From Deroplatys truncata (lineage: Eukaryota; Arthropoda; Insecta; Mantodea; Mantidae), in assembly GCA_030765065.1 (NCBI GenBank), contig CM060990.1, positions 215,675,290-215,739,289 on the forward strand: a stretch of 64,000 nucleotides of DNA, read 5' to 3'. Below, in pieces: positions 11,553-22,197 of the stretch (position 1 is the stretch's first letter; every line of letters starts with the position of its first letter). Under the pieces are notes generated by a model, which had not been told where the DNA came from, did no database searches, and worked only from the letters and a program-made list of their open reading frames with translations. The position numbers were made by a program, and so were the translations under genes.

Positions 11553-12830
11553 TTAATCAGAAGGGCGGTTCAAAATTACCTTCTGTTTAACCTTTGTGCT
11601 CGGGATTTTGGTATGGAGTTGGTTAGACTCCATAGCCTCCTCGAAGGGAAGACCTACGCGGTCAGAGCCAGAAACCGATTCAAACTCCGAGAATGGTTCT
11701 AGGTGGCGATGAGTGAGGGGTGCCGCTGAGCGCGGCTTGTCCCAGGAGCGTTCTGGGACTGCAACCTCCGAGAAGGTGAACGTTTCTTACCGCGCGCACG
11801 CGGAGTGTCCTTCAGAAAATCTTCCCTACGAAGTTTCCACTTTGGTTTCATTTCAGCGGCTTGCGACTTCAGTATCTTACGACCAGCTTTAGTTGGCTTG
11901 CTAACTATAGTAGTAATGGACGGCCGGATGGTAGTGGCGGTTAATGCAGTCATGGTCCAAGTCTGAGTTTCGGCATCAACTCGTGGTATTGGCGAGGCAA
12001 CAATAGAACTAAATGTACCAGATCGCAGGAGAGAAGGTTGGCGCGCATGGTAGCGCCTCCGGGCTTCGGAGAAAGAGAGTTTCTCCTTTACCCGGATCTT
12101 CTGGTTCGCCTTCTCGTCCAAGTACCGGGACTGTCGGCAAACGACACAGACTGAGACCCTTTGCAGTAAACGCAAACGGGGCTGTTGAACAGATACCTTC
12201 GTGTGACGGCTGGCTACATGAGGCACAGATGGTAACGGCACTCTTACAGGAGACTTGCGTATGCCCAAAACGTTGGCATTTAAAACAACGCAGAGGTCTT
12301 GGAATATAAGGCCTCACCGCAATGCGTTCGTACCCTGCTGAAATGCTCGTGGGCAGATCGACGCCATCAAATGTTAGAAACAGGGTACGAGTGGGTACCA
12401 ATACTCCGTCGCGTTTGGCCTGCACCCGATGCATTGCTGTCACCTTTTGGTCTGAAAGATACTCTACGAGTTCATCGTCCCACATACCATCGAGGCTATG
12501 AGTGGTAATGACGCCTCGACAGGAATTCAATGTGCGGTGCTTCTCAACACGGATGGGATAACCGTGGAGAAGCGTAGCGCGCAACAATGTCTTACTTTGC
12601 TGATCGGACTTCGTTTGTGCTAATAAGGAACCATTTCGTAGACGAGTGCATGACAACCGCACCAGCAGTAGCATCAATGCCATTCTGAATAACGAAAGGG
12701 TTCACCTTATCAAAACTTTGCCCTTCTTCAGTTCGTTAATGACCAAGTAACAACCAGTTGTCGGTGGTGTTACTTCTGTTACATAAAATTATCGGCGCTT
12801 GTTGGGATTAATGGAGAAAGGGTGCTCCAT
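11553..12830 (-). pseudogene. Copy 1 ORF1, frameshifted gag-like
   Basis: ORF1 remnant from the ATG at 12828-12830 to a stop near 11553. The middle part (12683-12009) is open and includes the first zinc knuckle CFKCQRFGHTQVSC and most of the second. The C-terminal half is in another frame (12268-11699). Several indels make it non-functional. Confidence 0.87.
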
Positions 12831-13044
12831 AGCGAATGAAATCCACCAACATTGCAACCGTCTCCGACCTCGGGTATCTGACTTCCCGGGCGTTACCCCG
12901 GCTTGGGTGAGTGGCCTATCTATACCTATCTCACCCCAGGGTCACACCTCCCAGAACATGGACAGAGGGACCCAATCGCCTTCGGAAGTCAGCAGCTCAT
13001 GCAATGCCCCCCCGCGGGACTGCAGTTGAACAGCGACTACGAAC
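12831..13044 (-). other. Copy 1 5'UTR, inner part
   Basis: Proximal 5'UTR of copy 1, interrupted at 13044 by copy 3. The remainder is at 19544-19977. Bases 13035-13044 (GACTACGAAC) match GGATACGAAC at 19544-19553 at 8 of 10 positions, the decayed duplication made by copy 3. Confidence 0.8.
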
Positions 13045-14172
13045 ATGATGATGATGATGATGATGATGATGAGATGCGGTTTAAGGGCGCTAAAAATCTA
13101 AGGTCATCAGCGCCCTTACAAAGTATAAAATGTAGTGTCCAAAAATAAAAATCCGATAAAAAACAACATAATTAAAAGTGGGACACAAACCCGTGAGGTC
13201 CTAAAGGTAAAAAAAACACCAAATACCAAAGACGAACACACTAAAACCATGGTCAATAAAAGAGTAAAACAACGTGTCAAGAACTGTAGAATGTCGGGAC
13301 ACGAGCGCCAGATGTCCACTAGCTACGAGATGCCCCGTTAAAAAGACAAGCTAAAATAACACAGTCAAAAGACGCTCAGCGCATCAAATGCGTCTGGTAA
13401 ATCCAATGTCATTGATAAAATGTAAAAGACACTATAGAGCATACGCGTCGTCTGCCAAAACGTTGGCTAGGCCAACAGGCAGACCAACGCGAACGCGCAA
13501 CGGAGCTAAATCTTGACACTCTGCTAAAATGTGACGCACCGTTAAGGGCGCATCACACTGCTCACAGAGTGGTGCGGGGCCACCACTGAGTAGGTAGCTA
13601 TGGCTAAAAAGACAATGTCCGATTCGTAAACGAGCTAAAAGTACCTCTTCTCGACGTGAAGAACGAGAAGAGGTACCCCAGACTAACGGAAGAGGTTTAA
13701 CCTTCCGCAACTTGTTCCCCCTAAGAGCCCCCACTCCTCGCGCCAGCGCGAGAGGATACAGTAACGTAAAATAACAAAAATCTGAGGAAGGAACAACACA
13801 TGTAAAACATCTGGGCGATAAATTGGCCGATTTGGCAGCGGCGTCGGCAGACTCGTTCCCTGAGATGCCCACATGACCTGGAATCCACAGGAAGGAGACG
13901 CTGATGCCACAGGCACCAAGTGAGTGGAGCAGGTCATGTATTCGCTGTACGAGAGGGTGGTAACTGTACAGCGCGTTAATACCCTGAAGGGCACTCAGAG
14001 AGTCGGTACAAACAATACAGCGCCGAAAGACGTGCCGCTGAATGTATAAAACACATTCATATATACTAAAAAGTTCGGCGGTATAAATCGAACATTGTCC
14101 AGGTAAACGAAAAGTAAAACTCTGTACACCAAAAACAAAGGCACATCCTACTCCAACATCAGTCTTAGACCC

Positions 14173-14174
<2 letters not shown>

Positions 14175-14206
<32 letters not shown>
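14175..14206. repeat. (TA)16 microsatellite inside copy 3 RNase H
   Basis: Sixteen TA units where other copies have the short word CAGTATATATAAAATG. The expansion stays in frame, giving alternating Ile-Tyr, and joins to NGSKTD, so the first catalytic Asp of RNase H is gone. Confidence 0.92.
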
Positions 14207-14211
<5 letters not shown>

Positions 14212-14892
14212 ACAGTCCCCGAACTGCGCCTGTAGTTCTAAAAAGGCGGATATAAGAACGGAAGCAGGGGTCGCATTTTTCGGCATCGACGTTAGCCCAA
14301 GGTGGATGTGGGCCTCAGCGCGCGATCATGGAGGAAAACGCGTTTCCCCTCGTGTAAGGGCCGGCGCTGGCGTAACGTCCAAATGCCGAAGTAACAATGG
14401 AATTCGAACCCCTGGAGGGAGCAATGCAGGGGAGCTAACTAAATAGTGCCGATCAAGCGAATCCTCGTAAAATGTCGGGAAGGACGGGTGGTCAGGCAAG
14501 CTGGAGAGTAGACAGGCATAGCTGCACAAGAGCATCTCACGCCTTAAAGACAGCGGAGGCTCTAGAGCTTCAGCATACAGGCTAAGAACAGGGCTGGTTG
14601 GAAAGGCCCCTGTAGCGACTCTTATGCCACAATGGTGAATGGCATTTAATCGACGTAACACAGATGGACGTGCCGACGAATAAACAATACACCCGTAATC
14701 AACCTTGGATCGGAATAAAGAGCGATAAAGGCGAAGAAGGACGGTCCGAACAGCTCCCCAGGATGTGCCACTTAAAACACGTAAAAGATTAAGAGAACGG
14801 TCACACTTTGCTTTTAAAAAGGAAACGTGAGAAGTCCAGCTCAGCTTCCGGTTAAAGACCAACCCCAAAAATTTCACCTCGTCTGCAAATGG

Positions 14893-15570
14893 TAGAGGAA
14901 CTAGCCTCTAAAATAAATCGTAGGATGGCAATGCTGTATCCCTTGTACCACCGAAATTCTACTATGCCCGTGCGCAACAAAGTGCTCCTGTTCAAGCAGG
15001 TGCTACGCCCTGCCCTCACATACGCCTGTCAAGTCTGGGGAATCGCCGCCAGAACCCATCTTGATCGCCTACAAATCCTCCAAAACCGCTTCCTCCGTAC
15101 CGCTGTCAATGCTGACTGGTACATCCCAAACGCAGACATCCACCGTGACCTTAAAATCCCCACCCTAAAAGACTTTATCCTCTCCCTATCCCAAAGGTTT
15201 TACGACTCCCTTCCTCACAGCTTTAACTCCCTCATCCGCGGCCTCGGGGAATATGATATTGACCCCGGGGAACGCTACAAACGCCCCAGACTTGCTCTTG
15301 GCAGGCATTAAAAAAAAACATAATTAAATAAATAAATAATAATAATAACAAATCAATTGGAAACCATGAAAATCCACAAAAAAAAACAAAAAAAAACAAA
15401 AAAAAAAAAAACTCACCCCACACCTAACACCCTAATCCCAAAAAAAAAAAAACCACCGCCATTTACCCTAATCCCATCATCCTTCCAGCATAGGACAACT
15501 GTCCTGGAATGGTCCCAGTCGGGAGACACCACCTGATTCAGGTGGTTCGCTCTCCCAACGACACCCTCCT
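14893..15570 (+). mobile_element. 5'-truncated jockey-clade LINE, 3' end only
   Basis: A different LINE in the opposite orientation to copy 3. An open stretch from 14889 to 15311 encodes a typical jockey RT C-terminus (LRPALTYACQVWG, LQILQNRFLR, IPTLKDFI) and ends in a stop. An A-rich 3'UTR with long A runs follows to about 15420. On both sides copy 3 resumes with essentially no loss (CAAATGG before, AAGGACCTCC after). The boundaries are set by alignment to copy 6 (about 23676) and are good to a few bases. 5'-truncated, so not autonomous. Confidence 0.82.
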
Positions 15571-17640
15571 GAAGGACCTCCGACTCAAGATGGAGAGAGG
15601 GCGGACGGAAAGCCTTCCGGCGCCAGGAGTTGATGCAGACGGATTTCTCGGCGGAGAAATTAAAGCCGTTTGTATTACTCCAGGCGTAGAGATGGTCGAT
15701 AAGGCTCTGGAGACGGCGTTCGAGTACAGGTCCGCCGTGAACTGCAATAAAACCGAGCCCACACGTACACGAAAGACGCGGTCCGTCATAAACTCCTGAA
15801 GAAATATGGGAAGAGGACCGCGGATATTCCATGCGTGCAGTGTACGTAAAATGCCGCCCCGCCAACAAGTGGCACAAGCTTTCTCCAGGTCAAAAAACAC
15901 AGCCACGGTTTGACACTTTCTCAGAAATCCATTCATAATATGCGTCGACAGGGACACCAGATGGTCGACGGTAGAGCGATGGCGACGAAATCCGCACTGA
16001 GCGTTCGATAGAAGTTTCTGAGACTCAAGCCACCATGTCAACCGCCCGTTGAGCATGCGCTCCATCACCTTGCAAATGCAACTGGTGAGGGAGATAGGGC
16101 GATAGCTGGAAGGCAGTTGGCGATCCTTCCCAGGCTTAAGTATAGGGACAATGGTGGCTTCGCGCCAAACGGAAGGAAAAAAAGCCGTCTTGCCAAATAC
16201 GGTTATAGCCCTGTAACAGAGAGTTTACTGTCGGCTGAAATGTTCTTTAACATCAGGACATGAATGCCGTCCGGCCAAGGAGCGGAGTGCCTAGAGCAAT
16301 GAAGAGCGTGCTCCAGCTCACTCATTGTGAAAAGTTCATTATAACACTCATTTTAGCAGACCGAAAATTAAAGGTGTCGGAATCCAGCCGGTCTTTGATA
16401 CAGCGAAAGCCGGTGGAATAATGGTCTGAACTGGAAACTGCCTCAAAGGCAGCACCCAGAGTGTTAGCGATGGTAGCCGGATCCACTATGGTGGCATTGG
16501 GAACCTGAAGGCCAGAAACAGTACAATGTGACACCTTACCTGAGAAGCGACGAAGTTTATCCCAAACAAAGATGAAGGCGTAAAGCGATTAAAAGACTCG
16601 ACAAAACGAGCCCAAGATGTCTTCTTGCTATCCTGAATAATGCGACGAGCCCTGGCACGCGATTTTTTAAAAGTCACCAAATTATCAAGTGTAGGGTGCC
16701 GCCGAAACACCTTAAGTGCAGTTATACAGGCACGAACGGCGTCCCGAGAATTCTCGTTCCACCATGGAACAGGGATTCGCCGAGGTTGAGAGGATGAACG
16801 GGCAATTGCGCGTTCGCCGGCAGAGAAAACCGTAGACGTAAGGTGCTGCACTAGTTGGTTAATGTCGGTGAAGGGCTGGTCGTCAAAATGCACGAGGCTG
16901 GAATACAAGCTCCAGTCGGCTTTTGCGAATATCCAGGTAGGTACTCTGGAATGCTGTACGTGGAGTGACAGAATAGAAACGATGCAGGGGTAATGGTCGC
17001 TGGAGTAGGTGTCAGCGACGACGTTCCACTGCAGACGACTAGCAAGCTGGAGTGAGCAAACGGCAAGGTCTAAATGAGAAAAAGTACCGGAAGAAACAGA
17101 AAGAAACGTAGGCTCGCCTGTATTGAGAATAGAGAGATTGAACTGGTCAAAAATGTCAGAAAGAAGAGTTCCCCTCGCACAAGCCCTTGGCGAACCCCAC
17201 AGGGGGTGATGGGCGTTAAAATCTCCCAACAGAAGAAATGGTGTTGGGAGAGCGGACAGGAGAGTTCGAAGGTCCGCGAGAGCGAGGGGAGACGACGGAG
17301 GTGAATATACAGCGCAAACAGAAAAGAAAAAACCGGGTAACTGCAATCTAATGGCAACAGCTTGCAAGTCGGACGTAAGTGCAAAAGTTTGAAAATGAAC
17401 GTCGTTACGCACTAACAACATGACACCTCCAAGAGCAGGAGCACCCTCCTCCGGTTCAAGATCGTAGCGAACCGGAGTGTACCCTCGGAGATCGAAAGGG
17501 TCGTGAGGGCGAAGCTTGGTCTTCTGCAAACACACGACCATAGGTGAATGGGAACGCAATAAAAGTTGCAGTTCCGCCCTATGCGATCGTACACCACTTA
17601 CATTCCAGGTCAGGATAGCCAGGAATGAGGGATAAACTGT

Positions 17641-18924
17641 CTACTTAGAAGGACGGCTTAAAAGAATCTTTTGCTTAAACTTTGGGCTCGCGCTTTTTGT
17701 ATGGAGTTGGTCAGACTCCATAGCTTCCTCGGAGGGAGGGCCCACGCGCTCAGTGCCAGAAACCGATTCAAGCGCCGTGAATCGGTTCTGGGTAGCGATG
17801 GGTGAGGGGTGTCGCTGAGCGCGGCTTGTCCCAGGAGCTTCCTGGGACAGCGACCTCCGAGGAGAAGGTGAACTTTTGTTACCGCGCGCACGCGGAGTGT
17901 CTTTCAAAAAATCTTCCCTACGAAGTTTCGGCTTGAGTTTCTTATCAGCAGCTTGCGACTTCATTGACTTTGGACCAGGTTTATAGGGCTTGGTAACAGT
18001 AGCTTTAATGGACGGCCGGATGGTAGTGGCGGTTAATGCAGTCATGGTCCATGTCTGAGTTTCGGCATCTACTCGTGGTACTGGCGCGGCAACAACAGAG
18101 CTAAATGTGCCAGATCGCAGGAGTGAAGGTTGGCGCGCATGATAACGCCTCCGGACTTCAGCGAAGGAGAGTTTTTCCTTTATCCGGATCTCCTGGATCG
18201 CCTTCTCGTCCAAGTACCGTGGACAGTCGGCAAACGACGCAGAATGAGACCCTTTACAATTAACGCAGACGGGGGCTGTTGAACAGGTACCTTCGTGTAA
18301 GAGCTGGCTACATGTTGCACAGATGTTAACGGCACTCTTACATGAGACTTGCGTATGCCCAAAACATTGGCATTTAAAACAACGCAGAGGTCTAGCAATA
18401 TAAGGCCTCACAGAAATCCGTTCGTACCCTGCGGAAATGCTCGTGGGCAGATCGACGCCATCAAATGTTAGAAACAGTGTACGAGTGGGTACCGATACGC
18501 CGTCGCGTTTGGCCTGCACTCGATGGACCGCTGTCACCTTCTAGTCTGCAAGATATTCTACCAGGTCCTTGTCCGATATACCATCGAGGCTATAGGTGGT
18601 AATGACGCCTCGACAGGAATTCAATGTGCGGTGCTTCTCCACATAGACGGGATAGCCGTGGAGAAGCGTAGAGCGCAACAAGGTCTTACTTTGCTGATCG
18701 GATTTCGTTTGTGCTAATAAGGAACCATTCCGTAGACGAGTGCACGACTGAACCGCACCAGCAATAGCATCAAGGCCCTTTTGAATGATGAAAGCGTTCA
18801 CCTTCTAAAAACCTTGTCCTTCTTCGATTCGTGAAATGAGCAAGTAACCAGTTGTCGGTAGTGTCACTTCTGTTACATAAACGTTTCGGCGCTTGTTGGT
18901 ATTAATGGAGGAAGGGTGCTCCAT
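17641..18924 (-). pseudogene. Copy 3 ORF1, gag-like with internal stop
   Basis: The 298 C-terminal residues are open (18537-17641) with three zinc knuckles, the first as CFKCQCFGHTQVSC. An in-frame stop interrupts it near 18541 (TAG in place of the Gln of ADQKV), and further damage affects the N-terminus near 18805. The expected ATG is at 18922-18924. Confidence 0.86.
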
Positions 18925-19543
18925 AGCGAAATAAATCCTCCACCATTGCAATCGTCTCCGACCTCAGGCTCTGACTTCCCGGGCGTTACCCCGACTTGGG
19001 TGAGTGGCCTATCTATACCTAGCTCACCCCAGGGTCACACCTCCCAGAACATAGACAGAGGGACCCAATCGCCGTCAGAAGTCAGCAGCTCATTCAATGG
19101 TCCCCCGCGGGACTGCAGTTGAACAGCGGATACGTACACATACCCCGGGTGGTGGGGATGACGCCATTACCCACTCACACATCTGCGCACCCCGGGCGCG
19201 GGTATCCGTTAGGCTGTGTCCACGGAGGATTAAAAGAAAAGGTAAAAGAAATAAAACTGTGTGGGCGTTTCGCACGCAAGGTAGGCCGGCTAGGAAGAAA
19301 AAGAGATGTGCTAATGTCGTGGTGCGAAATGGCCGGAAAGTGACAAGGGAAGAAAGAAACGATGGTGAGGTGCGGTATGAATGGAATGCAAAGAACGCAC
19401 GAGAGCCTACCTTGTGTCCACAGGTCACGAGAAGAACCCACCTCGACCGGATGGGGGTGAGGGGATGAATGTGGCGATGATTGGCTCGGGAACCCCCGGG
19501 TGCGCCAAAAACCCGTACTCACATAAGGTGAGCCCCTGAGGGG
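18925..19543 (-). other. Copy 3 5'UTR
   Basis: Family A leader ending at the palindrome 19533-19543. The inverted pair CTCAC/GTGAG lies just inside, at about 19519-19532. Confidence 0.7.
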
Positions 19544-19977
19544 GGATACGAACACAAACTCTACATGAAGACCCCGGGTGGTCGGGATGACGCCATCGCC
19601 CACTCACCCTGCTGTCACCTCGTGCGCGGCAATCCGTCAGGCTGTGTCCACGGAGGATTAAAAGAAAAGCTAAAAGAAACTAAAAGTGCGTGGGCGTTTC
19701 GCACTCAAGGTAGGCCGGCGAAGAAGGAAAAGAGATGTGTAAATCAATGGAAGTGGTGAGAAATGTGCATAAATAGAAGAGAGAATAAAGAAACGATGGC
19801 AAGGGCGTCATGGAATGAAACGCACAGAACGAGCGAGAGCCTACCTTGAGTCCCCCGGTCACGAGAACGAACTCACCTCGACCGGACGGGGATGAAGCGA
19901 TGAAGAAGGCGATGACTGGCACGGAAACCCCTGGATACGCCAACACCCGTACTCACATAAGATGAGCCCCTGGGGGG
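19544..19977 (-). other. Copy 1 5'UTR, outer part and 5' end
   Basis: Resumes the copy 1 leader after copy 3 and ends in CCCCTGGGGGG (19967-19977), a variant of the 5' palindrome with a longer G run and no A. Confidence 0.8.
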
Positions 19978-20180
19978 TAAAATATTAAGAGAACGGTCAC
20001 ACATTGCTTTTAAAAAGGAAGTGTCCGAGGTCGAACACAACTTCCTATCAAAGATCAACCCCAAAAAGTTCACCTCGTCTGCAAACGGAAATATCTCCGG
20101 CACAAGATGCGGAGAGGGCGGAGGGAAATACTGCCGGCGCACGAAGTTGATGCAGACTGATTTCTCGGCGGAGAAATTAA
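19978..20180 (-). mobile_element. Family A copy 4: RT fragment
   Basis: About 200 bp of ORF2 covering the region between RT palm and thumb, directly after the 5' end of copy 1. It is probably part of the element into which copy 1 inserted, the other side being left of the window. It is cut at 20180 by the (ATG)n tail of copy 5 and does not resume on the far side of copies 5 and 6. Confidence 0.78.
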
Positions 20181-21835
20181 ATGATGATGATGATGATGAT
20201 GATGAGATGCGGTTTAAGGGCGCTAAACTGCTAAGGTAATCATCGCCCTTACAATGTATAAAATATATAGTCAAAAATATAAAAGAACCGCATAATTAAA
20301 AAACGGGACACAAACTCGCGATGTCCGAAAATTTAAAACAACAATAATACAACAATGCCAAAAACTAACACACTAAAAGCATAGGCAATAAAAGATTCAA
20401 ACGTGTCAAGGACTGTAGAATGCGAGGGACATGCGCGCCTTTTGTTCACTGGGGATTAGAGTCCCCATAAAAACAGACAGAATAACACTACTAAGCTAAA
20501 AGACGCTCAACGCATTAAATGCGCAGATTAAAATCACTGTCATGAATAAAACGCAAAACACATTCTACAGCACGCGTGGCGTCTGCCAAAACGTTGGCTA
20601 GGCCAACAGGTAGACCCACACGAGCACGCAATGCAGCTAAAACCTGACACTCTGTTAAAATGTGACGCACCGTTAAGGGCACGTCACACTGCCCACAGAG
20701 TGGTGCGGGGTCACCACTGAGCGAATACCTATGACTAAAAACACAATGTCCAATCCGTAAACGAGCTAAAATTACCTCTTCCCGAAGACACGAACGAGAA
20801 GAGGTACCCCAGATCAACGGGAAAGGCTTAACCTCCCGCAACTTGTTCCCCCGGAGGGCCGTCCACTCATCCCGCCAGCGCCAGAGGATGCGGCGACGTA
20901 AAATAACACACGAATCTGACGAGGGAACAACAGAGGTAAAAAATCTGGGTAATAAAATCGCCGATTTCGCAGCGGCGTCGGCAGACTCATTACCTGAGAT
21001 GCCCACATGACCTGGAATCCACATGAAGGACACGCTGATGCCAGAGACACCAAGCGAGTGGAGCAGGTCATGTATGCGCTGTACGAGTGGGTGGTAATGG
21101 TACAACGCAGTAATACTCTGAAGGGCAATCAGAGAGTCCGTACAAATAAAACACTGCCGTAAGTCGTGCCGCTGAATGTACAAAACGGATTGATAAATGT
21201 TAAAACGTTCGGCGGTAAAAATTGAACATTGTCCAGGTAAACGAAACGTAAAACTACAGTGACCAAAAACAAAGGCACATCCAACTCCAGCTTCAGTCTT
21301 AGATCCGTCGGTAAAGATACAATGGGAGTCCCCGAATTGAGCCCGTACTTCTAAAAAAGCCGATCTAAAGACTGAAGAAGGGGTCTCAGTCTTCGGCATC
21401 GACGTTAGCCCAAGGTGACAGTGGGCCTAAGCGCGGGACCATGGAGGAAAACGCGTTTCCCCCCGTGGAAGGGCCGGCGCTGGCGGAACGTCTAAATGCC
21501 GAAGGATCTGTTGAAAGCGAACCCCTGGAGGGAGCAAAGCAGAGGAGCTAATGAAATAGTGACGATCAAGTGACTCCTCGAAAAATAACTCGAAGGACGG
21601 GTGGTCAGGCAAGCTTGAGAGTCGACAGGCATAGTTCCACAAGAGCATCTCACGCCTGAAGGTCAGCGGAGGCTCTGCAGCTTCAGCATACAGGCTAAGA
21701 ACAGGGCTGGATGGAAAGGCCCCTGTAGCGACCCTTATGCCACGATGGTGAACGGCATTCAATCGACGTAACACAAATGGACGTGCCTACGAATAGACAA
21801 TGCACCCGTAATCAAGCTTGGATCGGACCAAAGAG
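20181..21835 (-). mobile_element. Family A copy 5: 5'-truncated, RNase H and 3'UTR
   Basis: 1.65 kb with the (ATG)n tail, the terminal stem-loop (20216-20250, one mismatch), 3'UTR, RNase H and RT thumb. It stops at 21835 inside the RT thumb, where the tail of copy 6 begins immediately. No duplication is visible at either edge. Confidence 0.85.
20515..21774 (-). pseudogene. Copy 5 ORF2 C-terminal part (RT thumb, RNase H)
   Basis: Two open pieces: thumb 21774-21427 and RNase H 21399-20515. RNase H keeps its motifs FTDGSKTEAG, CTDSLIALQ and SGNESADAA; the TAEL Glu region reads FTAERF. The C-terminal CCHC (CGQCDVPLTVRHILTEC) is present. RT palm and endonuclease are absent. Non-autonomous remnant. 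Confidence 0.86.
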
Positions 21836-22197
21836 CTGATGATGATATGCGGTTTAAGGGCGCTAAACTGCTGAGGTCATCAGCGCCCTTACAAGGTATA
21901 AAATATAGTCAAACTATAAAAGACAGGTAAAAGAACCGCATAATTAAAAAACGGGGCACAAACCAGCAATGTCCAGAAAGCTAAAAATAACAATATAACA
22001 ATAACAATAATAACAATAACAACAATAACAATACAAATATCCGAAAAGCCAACACACTAAAAGCATAGGCAATAAAGGATTAAAACGTGTCAAGAACTGT
22101 AGAATGCGAGGGACATTAGCGCCATATGTCCACTGGGGAGTAAGTCCGTATTAAAACATACAGAATAAAATAACAAAGCTAAAAGACGCTCAGCGCA

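Larger units (their letters stand above)
13384..17622 (-). pseudogene. Copy 3 ORF2, disrupted endonuclease-RT-RNase H
   Basis: ORF2 remnant in pieces. The endonuclease is open in 17559-16486 but the catalytic Glu of QETKL is Lys (QKTKL), and the start codon at 17620-17622 is CTG. RT lies in 16068-15571, the thumb in 14877-14326 and RNase H in 14286-13432. A run of 16 TA repeats (14175-14206) has replaced the T and catalytic D of TDGSK in RNase H. The jockey insertion separates RT palm from thumb. Not functional. Confidence 0.88.
13045..19543 (-). mobile_element. Family A copy 3: full-length, inserted in copy 1 5'UTR
   Basis: Starts with a (GAT)n tail at 13045-13070 and a perfect terminal stem-loop (13083-13117), and ends with the 5' palindrome at 19533-19543. 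It belongs to the 3'UTR type lacking the AACAAT microsatellite. A jockey-type fragment on the plus strand interrupts it at 14893-15570. Without that fragment it would be about 5.8 kb. Flanked by a decayed duplication of about 10 bp. Confidence 0.88.
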
